Below, piece by piece: positions 10,501 to 22,000 of a stretch of 64,000 nt of DNA. The stretch spans positions 868,001 through 932,000 of the forward strand of contig OZ037879.1 in NCBI GenBank assembly GCA_964035575.1. The letters run 5' to 3'. Positions within the stretch are counted from its first letter, which is position 1. Each line of letters begins with the position of its first letter. The DNA is from Rhynchopus sp. YZ270_cl-10 (Eukaryota > Euglenozoa > Diplonemea > Diplonemida > Diplonemidae). A program made the translations under genes and the position numbers. The notes beneath the pieces are model-generated. The model saw only the letters and a list, made by a program, of their open reading frames with translations. It had not been told where the DNA came from and ran no database searches.

Positions 10501-13402
10501 CGCTGATGAAAAGGCAAAGCTTTTGGAACAGATTGACACTTCTCGGCAGGAGGACAAGCAGGCTCAGGACAAGCTGTCGGCACAGCTTGTGAGTGCACAG
10601 GAGGAGGCTGAGGGGCAGAGCACGCGTGCTGATAATGCTGAAGCGGAGCTTGCCGAGACACGTGACGAGCTTGACGCGAGCAAGGCCGAAGTTGCTGCGG
10701 CTCGAGACCTGGAGGAGGAGACACGCAGGGAGACGGCAGTCCTGCGCCAGGAGCTGGACGACTTCCAGACCACAATCCGCACGCTGAAGGAAGCCGGGCA
10801 GGAGAAAGACGCACAGCTTGAAGCGTTGGGCGTAGAGCTGAAGCAGGTGCAGAACCACTCTGCCTCTGCTGAGAAGCGGGTCTCGGAGCTGGACACAACC
10901 ATCACGGCGCGGGAGGCAGACATCGAGAAGGCTAACAGCGCACTGCACAAGGCAGAAGCGGCAGCGGCTGAGATGAAGAAAAGTTTGGGCGGCGATGTCA
11001 GCAAGCTTGAGGCCTCGGTCGAAGCGCTGAAGGAGCAGTTGAAGAAGGAACAGCAGGCGGGCGATGAGAAGGCCAGCGTGGCAGAGTCTGCGGCAGCCAA
11101 AGCATCCGAGAAGCACGTTGCCGAAGTGAAGCAGCTTGCAGAGAAGCTCGCAGGTGTGGAGGCAGACGTTGCCTCCAGGAACGACAACATTGCAAAGCTC
11201 GAGAAGAGCCTCGAGTCTTCGAAGGCAGACTGTGCAAAGCTCACCACCTCTCTGGAGCAGGAGAAAGAAGGACGCAGCACCGACTGCGCCACAAAAGACG
11301 CAGACCTGGCAAAGAACGCGGCAGACCTTTCAAAGACTGCTACTGAGTTGAAAACTGCGCAGGACACGATTGCTGATATTACCAAACAACTCGACGCTTT
11401 GAAATCCAGCTCTGCCAACGACGCAGATGCCGCAAGCAAGTCTGCTGCGTCTTTTGAAGAAAAGGTTACTGCACTTCAGGCGGATATTACTGCGCACAAT
11501 GCAACGATTGCAAGGTTGGAAGAACGTGCTGGTGCCGCAGAGAAGGAGCGCGATGCTCTGCAGAGCAACTTGACGGAGACAGAGGCTTCTGCATCTTCAG
11601 CAAAGGAAGCAGCGTCTGGCGAGCTGCAAGAGGCACAGAAGGCTGCCGCAGCTGCCGCAGAGAAGGCCGCACAGGAGCTGGCTGTCGTCCGACAGACGCT
11701 CAGCGAGGAGCAGGACAAGGTCAAATCCTCGGGCCAGCAGAACAGCGAGACAAGTGCGCAGCTCGCAGACAAGACTGCAGAACTCGCACGCACAGAAGCA
11801 GCCCTCACAGAGCAGCAAGCAGCCACCGTTGCACTCGAGGCTCAGATTGCGACACTCAATACCACCATTGAAGGCATGAACACTTCCACTGCAGACGCTG
11901 CGGATAAGCACAAGGACGAACAGACTGCGCTCAACGCGCGCATCACTGAGATTACTGACAAGCTTCACACTACCCAGAACGATCTGCAGGCTGCAACACA
12001 AGAGTCTGCCTCACGTCAGGAGTCGATTACTGCACTCGAAGAAAAGGTTGCGACACTCAACACCACCATTGAAGGCATGAACACTTCCACTGCAGACGCC
12101 GCGGATAAGCACAACGACGAACAGACTGCGCTCAACGCACGCATCACTGAGATTACTGACAAGCTTCACACCACACAGAACGATCTGCAGACTGCAACAC
12201 AGGAGTCTGCCTCACGTCAGGAGTCTATCAACGCGTTGGAGGCTCAGCTTGCGGCGGAGCAGGAGCAGCGTGCATCTGAGTCTTCGTCTCATGCAGACGC
12301 GTCAGGGAAGCTTGCGGCAGACCTGGAGGAGGAGAAGGCGGCACTTGCTGCGAAGACCACCGAGGCAGCAGGCCTGACGGACGCACTTGCTGCCATGACT
12401 GCCGAAAGCAACACACGCGCAGAGACTATCACGCAACTTGAGGGGGAGAAGGCTTCTGGCGAGGAGGCTCTTGCGGCCCTGCAGGCTGAACACACCCAAC
12501 TCACCGAGGAGAAGCAGGCAGCAGACACAGATGTAGCACGGCTCAATGGCGAGCTTGGGACGGAAACGGCAGGCAGGGCTGCTGCAGTGGAGGAGGTTGC
12601 GCTTCTCAAGGACACACTCAGCAGCGAGATCACGCAGAAGGAGGCCGTCAGCAGCGAGCTTGCCCTCTGCAAGGCTGAGCTCAGCGCACTGAAGGAGACG
12701 CTTGAAGGTGTCAAGGACTCTTTTGAGTCTGAGCGTCTCACGTCGGGTGACCAGCGGGACAGAATCGCTGAGTTGGAGGAGAGCCTCTCTGCACAGCAGG
12801 ACGAGGGCACTGGCCTCACAGCAGAACTTGCACGGGTTTCTGCCGCAGCAGAGATCGAGACTCTGCACGCAGAAGAGGTGCAGGCACGTGCACAGGTGAC
12901 ACACCTCGAGGCAGATTCACAGCAGCGCCTCTCAAGGGAGTACTGCCGCGGGGCAGAGATCCGTCTTCGTACGGAGAGGGTGAACCTTGAGGAGAGCATC
13001 CGGAATGAGATTACTGATCAGTTGAATGACCTTCAGTTTGCGGAGATTGAGGTGCAGAGGAACGAGGTGTTGCGGGAGACCACGGAGAAGCTTGATACAC
13101 AACATCAGGCGAAGATGACGGAGATGAGTCTTGCACACAGCCTGGAGATGTCTGAGCTACTGAGCCTGCGTGACGAGGTTGCAACATTGAAGCAGGCCCT
13201 GCAGGCGCACGACAAGGCAGCTGGTGGTGGCGGCATTGCAGGCTTCTTCGGAGGAAACGGAAAGGCAGCAGACGACGCTACCCCAGCCAAGTCATCCAAG
13301 CCCGCCGCACCACGCACAAAACAACAAAAGGGCCCTACCCGCAACCTCTTTGCAGAAAAAGAAGCAACCAACGGGACCGTGGACGACGAGTTCGATCATT
13401 AG
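4554..13402 (+). CDS. Kinesin heavy chain, kinesin-3-like motor with very long coiled-coil tail (6 exons)
   Basis: Predicted microtubule motor of 1,749 residues. Exons: 4554-5864, 6134-6406, 8925-8993, 9219-9371, 9669-10144 and 10435-13402; all junctions keep the frame. The N-terminal motor domain (about residues 15-385) has the P-loop GQTGSGKT at 122-129, switch I NATSSRSH from 236 and switch II LVDLAGSE at 274-281. The neighbouring blocks look like the kinesin-3 group, but no FHA domain follows. The remaining ~1,300 residues are Glu/Lys/Ala-rich heptad sequence, i.e. coiled coil, with a 67-residue tandem duplication (11834-12235). The end is basic and Gly/Ala/Pro-rich and could bind cargo. 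Four introns are GT-AG; intron 4 starts with GC (AAG/GCATGT), the only choice that keeps the frame. Intron 2 (2.5 kb) holds transposons. The ATG at 4554 gives the expected short lead into the motor. Family sure, subfamily less so. Confidence 0.93.
6494..6545 (+). repeat. Dispersed repeat R11, copy 1 (in kinesin intron 2)
   Basis: About 50 bp beginning CAAGCATTGGCAAGAGG and ending GGTGCGTGCC. Diverged copies occur at 13712-13762 on the same strand and at 24594-24645 on the opposite strand. Just upstream (6428-6482) an inverted repeat with arms ATTGGTGTTCC forms a short hairpin. Confidence 0.6.
6916..8078. mobile_element. Nested hAT-like non-autonomous element, 1.16 kb
   Basis: Perfect 17-bp inverted ends begin CAGGGGTGTCGC (6916-6932 and 8062-8078). 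CAGGG-type termini and 8-bp target duplications are typical of hAT transposons, and the flanks here are GGTACTGA (left) and GGTACTGT (right), 7 of 8 identical. Inside are two tandem copies of a roughly 430-bp unit. Each has the marker GTGACCCCACCGTGGAGAGC (7268, 7694) followed by TACCGTGCGCCTGCGGCGC (about 7350, 7784). Related units occur inverted at 56.2-57.1 kb. No coding capacity. Confidence 0.75.
8081..8591. repeat. 9-bp satellite, about 56 copies of TACTGTGTA
   Basis: A nearly perfect array of TACTGTGTA with only one or two variant units near its left edge. It abuts the right target-site copy (GGTACTG) of the nested hAT-like element. Because 9 is a multiple of 3, every frame is open (for example repeated Thr-Val-Tyr), but this is a by-product of the repeat and not a gene. 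Confidence 0.97.
9486..9600 (+). repeat. Dispersed repeat R4, copy 1 (in kinesin intron 4)
   Basis: About 115 bp containing GACGTCTATACCTTCCGTAC, then CTTCGGCCAACATTGAGTAC, and ending GATTGTCGACAACAA. Close copies lie at 43145-43282 and 45541-45640, all on the + strand and the latter two ending in an A-run. A partial 3' end is at about 37400-37445. This looks like a short retroposed element; the source gene was not recognised. Confidence 0.65.
10193..10245 (+). repeat. Poly-A-tailed repeat R3, copy 1 (in kinesin intron 5)
   Basis: Starts AGTGGAGTTCATCCTCGGG, continues TGTCTACACTAATACAACC and ends AAGTTTTCAAAA with an A-rich tail. Other copies: 35772, 39102, 55257 and 59588, all + strand. It shares its head and tail with R2 but not its middle. 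Confidence 0.7.
11834..12235 (+). repeat. Tandem duplication of 67 codons within the kinesin tail
   Basis: Copies at 11834-12034 and 12035-12235 are each 201 bp and encode almost the same coiled-coil segment (LNTTIEGMNTSTADAADKH is identical in both). Near-identity at silent sites points to a recent duplication. Because 67 residues is not a whole number of heptads, it may shift the coiled-coil register. Confidence 0.9.
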
Positions 13403-13711
13403 ATTTTATGTCAGGGTAGGGTAGGGAGGGATGGCAGAGGGGGAGCAAGTTTGATTTTATTTTTAGAGCTATTTATATTATATTACTGTGTCCGCGAAGC
13501 AGCGTTTTGCATTTTTTCTTCTTTTTTTTTTTTTTTTCAAATTCACTTTTTTTCCCTGTAGGGTGAACAGCATCACCTCTTGTCAGAACAAATTCCTGCC
13601 AATTTATGGTCAAATTATTTAAGGACCTGAGGGGGCTTTTTTTTCTGTACCTGCATCAGTTGCCTCTGCATTGAGATTTTTCACCTTTTTCACCCTTTTT
13701 TTTTTTGTGTT

Positions 13712-13762
13712 ATCAAGCATTGACGAATAGAAATGGAAAACGACGGATGGTGCGTGCCCGCT
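13712..13762 (+). repeat. Dispersed repeat R11, copy 2
   Basis: Aligns with 6494-6545 over its length (CAAGCATTGACGAATAG at the start, GGTGCGTGCCCGC at the end) with several substitutions. Confidence 0.5.
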
Positions 13763-14028
13763 TTAGCGTATTGTTTTTCCACTAACATCACTCACATTCA
13801 TCAGTGAAAAACACAATCCTTTTGCGGTGCGATAAACGAAAAAGTGTTTTCTTTATTTCATTTAACTGTCATATCCTGAAGTCGTTTTCTATTTTTTTTT
13901 GAGATGCTTTTTCGACTTCGATTCTTCTAATGAGGAAGGGGAGAGAGTGGACGAAAGAAAGATAGGCAATAACGCCGTCTGGGAGAGGTTCTCAAGGAAA
14001 AGCGAACCCATCTTTCTTCTTTCTTTAA

Positions 14029-14062
14029 AGGATGTGTGTATGAGAGACACATTCATCCTTTT
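14029..14062 (+). ncRNA. R10 hairpin (R1 superfamily)
   Basis: Reads AAAGGATG, then TGTGT, loop ATGAGAG, ACACA, TT, CATCCTTT. The outer 8 bp and inner 5 bp pair perfectly. The loop and the TTCATC tail match R1 copies, whose inner stem is the unrelated CTAAGC/GCTTAG. Whether it is transcribed is unknown. Confidence 0.45.
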
Positions 14063-14092
14063 CAGTTTTCTTTTTTTTTAACCCGCGGAGTG

Positions 14093-14140
14093 TCAGTGCC
14101 TGCGTCCCAGAGGCGTTTTGCACTATCAACTTCACTTTTT
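14093..14140 (+). repeat. R7 repeat copy
   Basis: Contains GTGCCTGCGTC, then GAGGCGTTTTGCACT and ATCAACTTCACTTTTT. It matches the R7 pattern seen at 25031, 35483, 39601, 57795 and 58850: a GAGGCGTTTGCAC core followed by TTCAAC and a pyrimidine run. Confidence 0.5.
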
Positions 14141-14904
14141 TTTTTCCCCCTTCTCTTTCAATTTCCGCACAGACAATTTCCAGGTTTTTTTTTTTTGCGA
14201 GCAAGTAAGCAATAGTGCAACGCAAACCACATGTTGTGGAGCCTGGGTCTGTTGTCAATACTCTCGTCATCCCTTCCTCTGTTTCTTTAGAGCATTAGGA
14301 AGGAAAATAAAGCAGAGCGTGGGTATGCGTGTGTGGGGAGGAAGGGGGGGGGGGGGGGAGATAAGTATCATCCCAACGATATCATTGTCTTATCTGCGTG
14401 TGTGCTTTCCTTTATTTTTTTTTTTATCAAAATGTGATTGATGTGTCGTGTTTTATTATTATTTTGAACCGTTAGATTTAGGGATGAGGGTGGTGATGGG
14501 GGGCGGGGGTATGATATCTGAAAAAAATACAGGGGAGGGGGGAGGGAGGGGAGGAAAACAAAAGCAACCGGGTCTCATGTCTTTGCTTTCATTTTATTTT
14601 TTATTTTTTTCAACGAAAACAAAAAAGAAAAACTCACCCTTATTCTCTCCCGTTTGTCGGTATGCCCTTTTTTTGATTCCTTTATTGAGGCAAAAAAATT
14701 GCATTACATCTTTTGTGTCTTATGTTGACGGAAAAATCCAGCTTTGCTTCGTTTTTTCCTCTTTTTGGTGCTCCGGGAGTCGATATTGACAGGTCGCTGA
14801 CCGATTTCCGAAAGCACCATCTTTGTTGTCTTTTTTGTGTCTCAACTCGCCCAATACTTTCACATCCTCACACTTTGGGACTGGGTCATTATTTTTTTCT
14901 TTGA

Positions 14905-14940
14905 GGTGACTAAGCGAGGCTTAGGGTCATCTTACCAAAC
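14905..14940 (+). ncRNA. R1 hairpin copy
   Basis: GGTGA, CTAAGC, short loop, GCTTAG, GG, TCATC, followed by TTACCAAAC. Inner 6 bp and outer 5 bp pair. Preceded by AG, as in most copies. Confidence 0.5.
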
Positions 14941-15300
14941 ACCTCTTTTTTTCTTCTTCATTGAGCTTCATATTTGAGGCCAAGCGAGCGAAGCGTGAGT
15001 GCATCACCTACCCTCGCACTCCCAGGGACAGTCAAAAGGCAGTCTTGATAAAAAAAGAGAACCCTAGTGGTAATCCATTGGGTAGGGGGGGTTTTTGCAG
15101 TGACTGTGCGAGGATGAGGAAAAATATTTATTCAAACCAAAAAGAAAAATACCATGTATTTTTGACATAAAATAATCCCCACAGGGGCACTGCAAACAAA
15201 AAAGGGCTGGGGATAAGGGGGAGGGGTTGTGCTAAGAGCATCAGGGTGCCACATTTCCGCTCGGGGAGCAAAATAAAAGATTCCCATACTATTTTCCCTC

Positions 15301-15344
<44 letters not shown>

Positions 15345-16091
15345 TTGTTCAACTTAGCCCAAGGCTCGACTTTTTTTTTTCCACATCAAACTGGACAGGG
15401 CGAGGGGGGTACGTTTACTATGCACATGAAAAGCACTTGGTCCGAGCGAAGCGAGGGCCAGATGTCTTACAATCTGTACAGTGCCGGTTAGTTAGAACGA
15501 GGCACAAAAGTGAACAAAACTAGAGATGGATTGTTATTGTCATCAGCACAGTCAGCACCATTGACAATTGAGGAAAAATGGAGTATTAACATGGGAGAGG
15601 CAGGGGAGAAGACAGACTGTCCAGTCAGTGTGGTTTTACTTAGCGTTCCAGTTTGGTACCCAGCTGGTTCTGGAGGGGGGGGGGGGGGGGGGGATGTTAT
15701 CTTTTTACAATACGAAGTTCCGTTCTTGTCACAACAAGCGTCCTTTTTGTTCTTTTTGTCCTTGTAGTCTTTTTTGATAGGGTAATTAACGCCATTAGCG
15801 GTCACTCATGGAACTCGTATGGGAGGGGCTGGGGGGGGGGGGGGGGAGGGAGGGAGGGGAAAGGGAATTCACAGATTACCAAACACATCATCTTACTCAC
15901 GAGTCCTTGCGTCACTCACGGCCATTCTGAGCGAGGACTAGATGCAGTTCAGCAAAAAATCTAGACAAACAGGTCTCTAAAGAAGAGGGGTGGGGGAAAA
16001 GAAAAGGGAAGAAACGAGTGTTGCTACACACAAAAGAAAAGGGGGGGGGGGGGGGGGTCTAAAAACGAATCTAATGCTGGCCGCTTTCCTC

Positions 16092-19000
16092 CTAAGCAGC
16101 CATCCTACGGAGCAGCTCCTTGGCGTTCCGGAACCGCTCCGTCTCTCTCTTCTCCCGTCTCCCGTCACCGCTCACCTGCCTCTCCTCCCACCACTCCTGC
16201 AGGTCCTGCAGCGCTCTCTCCGGACTCAGGGGGGTGCTGCCCTGCTTCTGCCCACGCTCGGGGTAGAAGTGCCTCCGCCACTCATCTACACTGGCGGGCA
16301 CAGTCTCTCCATACCTCGCACAGGAAGCTACCTCCACAGGGGCGTCAGATCCTGCTGGGTGGGCGGTGGGTGCTCGCCTTTTGGCCGCAGCCTTCTCTGC
16401 GCGTTTTTCGGCGACGCGCTGCTCCGCCTGTTCCCTCCTCTTCCTGGCGGATGCTTCCTTCCATGCACCCTTTTTGGCCGACCCCTCCTTTAATTCGCAC
16501 AGGATAGCTGATGGCTTTTGTTGTTGAAAGCTGGTCCTCATTGCGGTCATTGTCGGTGCGGCGTTCTCGGTCATGTTAGTGTCGTGGTTGGTGTCGGCAA
16601 CGTCGTCGTCGTTGTTGTCAGTGTTGGTGTCGTTGTTGGTGTCGTTGTTGTTGTTGCTGTTGTTGTTGTTGTTGCTGTTGCTGTTGCTGTTGCTGCGCCT
16701 TTCCATCTCCATGCGGCTGGACTCGAAGGCCTCATCCAACTCCTCTTCCTTAATCTCTACCTCGGCCAGTGGGGGTGCTGGGTTGCTGTTGTTGTAAAAG
16801 CTACCTCCCTGGCTGGTGGTCGATGTAGAAGGAGTGGTGGTGGCTCTGCGCCTGCGTGCTGCACATTTAGCGCCCTCCCCTGCGCAGGCCTCATTAGTAC
16901 ACCACTTGAGTGGGCACGCCGAACAGAACCAATGTGCAATGCTGTCCTCGAATACCGCAGCGCAGCCCTCGCACGTCACCATCTCTCCGTCTCTATCCTG
17001 CCTGTCACCCATGTACGACAGCGTTCCGGTGTTCATGCACTGCATCTCCACAGGGGGGATTTGTGGCTCCATCTTCATCATCATCCCCCTCGCCACTGCA
17101 CCTACCACTAGAGGGGAGTAGTGCCCGGCGCCCACCGGTCCTTCGTGTAGCAGGGCTATCGCACCTCGTGGGGCTGCCGCCGGTCTCAGGAATGTCGTCT
17201 TGCTGTCCGCCCGCACCACCGCCACAACTATCTGTAATGCACGGGAGAGACCAGCCAACGCCGTCACGTCCGCCCACGAACGAGTGTCCGGACTCCCCTC
17301 CACGCTCATCCAGCGCACCCACGACCCGAAAGTCGGTTCCGCCGAGTTCGCCAGGTCCCTGTCCTGCTTGACCCTCGTCACTGCAAGCTTCCGCAGGTCC
17401 CCAGAGGAGATGTCCCTCCACTCCCGTAGCAGCCACCTGACTGCATCAAAGGCGCAGTCCCCGACAGTGAACGGCACTGTTACCGTTGGGACTGTCATCC
17501 CGAGGGTGTTCCAAAGTTCTTCGTGGAACGTCTGTGGTCGAGTTGCGCTCCCATCCGCCGGGTTAGGGCAAGGTGGAGGGTCAGGGTGCTCCGCAGGCTC
17601 TTCGGGGTTCAGTGCGGACACGTCGATATCGAATAGACCGTCGTCTGGTGCATAATCTATGGGAGGCAGGTGGTCGGGAGGAAGTCGGAAGTGTTCGTCC
17701 TCACCTGGCAACGGCGCGACGTCCACCTCTATCCTCTCCCTGAGCGCGCCTGCTGTGTCCCCGCGCAGACACCCTCTGTCCATCGCTGACTTGCCAATCA
17801 TCCGCTGCAGCGTAGTGCCCATCCCCCACGCCCAACGACGCGACATCTCCTGCTTGCTGCCCAGCTTCCTGTCGGCTGCGAAGCGTAGCATTTGCGTCCA
17901 GATTGTGGATGCCGCAGGCCCGAACCCTCCCGTCGTCTCCAACGCGAATGGAGTGAAGGTGATCCGTGCAGCAATGCAGGCGGCCTGGTGCTTCCCCCTC
18001 TTCGCCGCCTCCGCCTTCGTTGCCGTGTACCCCTTGGCCACCGCAGCACCCTGCACCATCGACTTGCACGTCGGGGTCCACACTGTCACGTCAATGGCCC
18101 GCCCCCGCGACTCGCCCACCCCCGTGGACAGGAAGAGGTCTGCTGGCTTCTTGTTCCCCAGTACCAGGTGTTGGGGTTCGAGAGTGGGGCCTAGACCTGC
18201 TTCGTTCGCAACGGAGTAGACGAAGTCGCGTACTGCGTTGTGCCTCAGAATGCGGTGTCCTCCCATCTTGCAGGCGAAGATGTGGTCGCCTCTCGCGTCC
18301 ATGGCCTGCCCACACTGCCTGCACTGGACCCCGTCTGCGAAGAGAGGTAGGTGCATGCGGATCCTGCAGACCGCCTGGAACTGCTCCGGGGGGATGTGAT
18401 GTTCCCACGTTGGGGGCGCCATGAGCCACGCGCCTGCATGCGGAAGGGAGAGGGAGTTCATCCGTGCCCGATCAGCCGCATCACCCTCCAGGTACAGTCG
18501 CCGCAGCTGTTCTTCGAGGATTCCTGCCGATAGCTCCCTTTGTCGCACAGGGGTGGCTGGTCTCACCAGAGGGTCTACTTTGTCTGCTTCTGCTACATGT
18601 CGGTTGTGCTCCGTCGCAGTCTCTTTCCACCCTTCCGCATCCCATTGGAACTCCGGGTCTAGCACCTTACACAACTCATGTAGCCCGCTCCGCGACCCCA
18701 TCGCCGCGGCCGTCCAGTGGTCACGGATGCGACGGACTCCCATGCCTCCAGCTCTGCAGGGAAGTGCTGCCTGACGACGTGCCATCTCTGGGAGAAGCCC
18801 TTCCGTGTCACCCATCAACGAGGCGAGCGCAGCGTCGACCTCCTTGTCGTACTCCTTGAGGTACTGATGAGTACACGCATGTCCGATAGCACGCATGTAA
18901 AACACCATCCTCGCGAAGCCTTCACACTGGCGAAGAAGCGTCAACCCGACCTGTACGTCCTTGAGGTCCTTGAGGAGGCGGAGCTGCTCAGCGAACTCCT

Positions 19001-22000
19001 TCACCTGCTTGTCCATGTAGGACTCGCAAAACTCGTCGTCACCGATAGGCGCCCCCAAGAACGCGAACCCACCGTACTGCACCTTCATGGCCTTGCCCTC
19101 ACATGCTGCGCACGCACCGTCGTCCGGGTATCCATGGGCACACACTGGCAAGCCCGCCTGTGCTAGGTCACGTGGCGTCTGCTGTCCTAGCGCAATCACC
19201 TCGCATTTCGCCAGCTTCACCCGCAGACCCATCGCCAGGCTCCGCTCCTGCACCAGCTTCAACGCCCGTCCCACTGCTTCGGGTGGGCCCATGATGGTCC
19301 CGTCGTCCAGGTACCACAAGCTGGCATCAATCCCCGGCATCGCCTTCACCTCCTCCGTCAGTTCCTTGATCCCTAGGGAGAAAAGAAGCGGTCCTGCCGG
19401 GTCACCCTGCTGTGCCCCTCGTTGCGACTGGATGAGGTCGTCGCCGTGCAGGAGGGAAGTCGGCCTGCCGTAACACCACTCGATCCATGGGGAGATGGTG
19501 GGGAGGTACTTTCGAGTAGCCGCGAGGAAGGTGGACCGGTGGATGCTGTTGAAAGCGTTTTCATAGTCCACGAGGACTATCACCTTGTTCTTCCCTAGGT
19601 TGCGTTTCACGTAATCCGCCACCACCATTGTAGCAGCCTCCAGTCCACCATCCACCGCCACCCCTACTTGGCGACCAGGGAGAAGCTTGTCCCGCGCCTG
19701 CGTCCGGACTGATCCCACTTCAATCTTGCTCACCACCCGACGAAGTGTGTTGCCTGCAGATATGGGGCGGACATCCGTTTCACCTTTCTTCAGGGCGACG
19801 AGCGTGGCTCCGGCAAGAAATTCTGCTGCCTCAGGTGGGGCCTGGCCTCTTCGCAATAGGTCCAGGACTAGCGTCATGAGGGGGAGGAGGTTGAGGTCAG
19901 GGTGTTTGACCATCCATTCCTTCAAATGGTCGCCCCTGAGACCGAATGGGCCTGGTGATGATCCCTTCGACATGCTCTTGATGGCCTTCAGGGCGTCGAT
20001 GGGCTTCAGGGGTTCGAGGGCAACGTGCGCAGTGGTGTTTGCCACCTGTGGGGCCTCCTCCGGGTGCTTCGCCCTCAGCTTCGCTGTCGTCTCTATCGTA
20101 ACGGGCGCAGTACCGCCTTTGTGGAGACGACTCATCCCTGCTGCGAGCCTACCGTTCCGGACTTCAGTGACACACGCTTTCTCCCTCTCCTCCTTCGTCG
20201 GCTCCTTCCGCTCCTTGCCCGGCCCACGCCCAGGAAGAGATCGAGTCGCTGCAGACCACATCGCCGCAATTTCCCCCTGCGACCACTCCGTCACCTCCGC
20301 CTCCCGCTGTGCCACCACCTTCTTGCTGATGTTCGCACCTCCCCGTTTTCTGGACAACACGAGTTTTGCGAACATGCAAAGCCTCTTCCAGCTGTTCTCG
20401 TCGTTGCAGCCAGCTACGTCTTCCAACACCTTCGCGAACTCCACCGCCGCCGCCCGGTCAATCGCTTTGGGCACGGTGTCGTGGGTCGGGATGGGTGCTG
20501 CCGCGATCTCATACCAGTCCGGCATGTCGCGGTCGTCCACTTCCTGCGCCGGTGTGCGGATGGTGGGTGACGGGCGTGGCACCGCCTGTACCAGCCTCGA
20601 GCATTGCAGGCACGTCTCGTTCTTCGCTGCTCGGATGCCGTCACACACACCACATTGACCCAGGCCGAACTTCCGCAGAGTGTCGTGCGGAATGTGGTCT
20701 CCCTCTGCTAGGTGGCCAGCGATATGTGCGCGTAGCCCTGGACCGGATAAGGGGATGTCCCGGTGGAACCGGCTTCCCTGGCAACACGGTACTGGGCAGT
20801 AGAGGAGGGGGGAGTCCCCTTCCAGTGGAGAAGTCGCGTCCTTCGTCATGCCGGGAATCGGAGACACCGCCAGCCGGGATGGGATGAGCTCTGCAATGGG
20901 GGCGGCATTGGCTAGTGCGGAAGCCTGTGCCGGGTCCATCTGCACCTGCTCGTAGTGTTCCCCAATCAGCGATATCACCCTCACCTCCCGTGGCTTCTTC
21001 TTTTGTGTCTTCTTCTTCGACTGGCGTTCCCTGTTCACCACCACCATGGGGCACGCCCCCGGCTGCACAACCAGGATCGTCAACGACCATGTCATGGCTA
21101 TGTGGTGTAGCGTCAGCAGGTCACCCCAAGCGTCTCCTTCCACCCCTGCTACCCACGTGGAGAATTCAGCCTCCGTGTCGAAGTGTCTTCTGAGGCCGCG
21201 CTTCTTCTCGGTCGTCAACGCACTCCTGGCCAGCTCTTTGCGTTCGTTGGCTACGTCCAGGTAACTGCCCATCTTGCCCATGAGGGAGACGTACATGCAG
21301 TTCCCTTGCATGTCGTTGGCGATGCGCTTCCCTCCATTGCGTTCTAGCAGCGCATCGACCTCCGCCTTGCCCAGTACATTGCCGTCATCTGCCCCCCCAC
21401 GCATCGCCCCTGGCTCCATTCGGACTGTCCCCTGCTTACGGCTCTGCCACCTCTCAGCACTCCTCTTGTAAATGAGAAAGAAGCGCCGGCTGCGTCTCCT
21501 CCAGTGCCTGCGGTACCGTCTGGGCCGCCTCGGTGGGAAGAGCAGCCCTGACACCATCACAGCCATGACCAGCGCGTAGACCCACATAGCCCCCACAATT
21601 GTGGTCCACCTGGCCACCTGCTCGTATGACGGTAACATTGTCTGTGTGACGGGGAACCACTGCAGGATCTCGTCCATCATGGCCACCAGCCCTTGGGAGT
21701 GCCGCCACAGTATCAGGGGTTGAGCCGACGTTCCTGCCCTGCTTACCCATCCCCTGGGCCCCTTCCCGCAGCCCCCACCACCCCAACTAGGATCACCAGA
21801 ACTGTTGCCGCGTCTGTAGCTGCTGTTGCTGTTGCTGCTACGGTTGCTGCTACAATTGCCCTCGTTGTGGTTGCTGCTGCTGCCTCCGTCACCTTCCCCT
21901 CCCTCCCCTTCACTGCGCAGCCGGGGTGATACTGGGGCCCCTCCCAGGACTCCAAGGGGTTCATTTCTGCTGCTATCACAGTTGCAGCTACTGATGTGGT

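Larger units (their letters stand above)
13403..16091. other. Gene-free, T-rich spacer between kinesin and the retrotransposon
   Basis: No supportable gene. The sequence has many T-runs (the longest about 40 nt at 15304-15343) and G-runs (about 15676, 15828 and 16040). It carries short repeats: R11 (13712), R10 hairpin (14029), R7 (14093) and R1 hairpin (14905). The part nearest 16091 is presumably the 3' untranslated tail of the - strand retrotransposon; its end could not be fixed. Confidence 0.6.

Noticed and set aside
12289-12999. Ser/Ala-rich - strand frame inside the kinesin tail
   Set aside because: Antisense of Glu/Lys/Ala heptads; no features of its own.
19687-20658. 323-codon + strand frame opposite the retrotransposon
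   Set aside because: It is a shadow of the GC-rich, biased codons of the RT ORF; the - strand frame carries all recognisable motifs.
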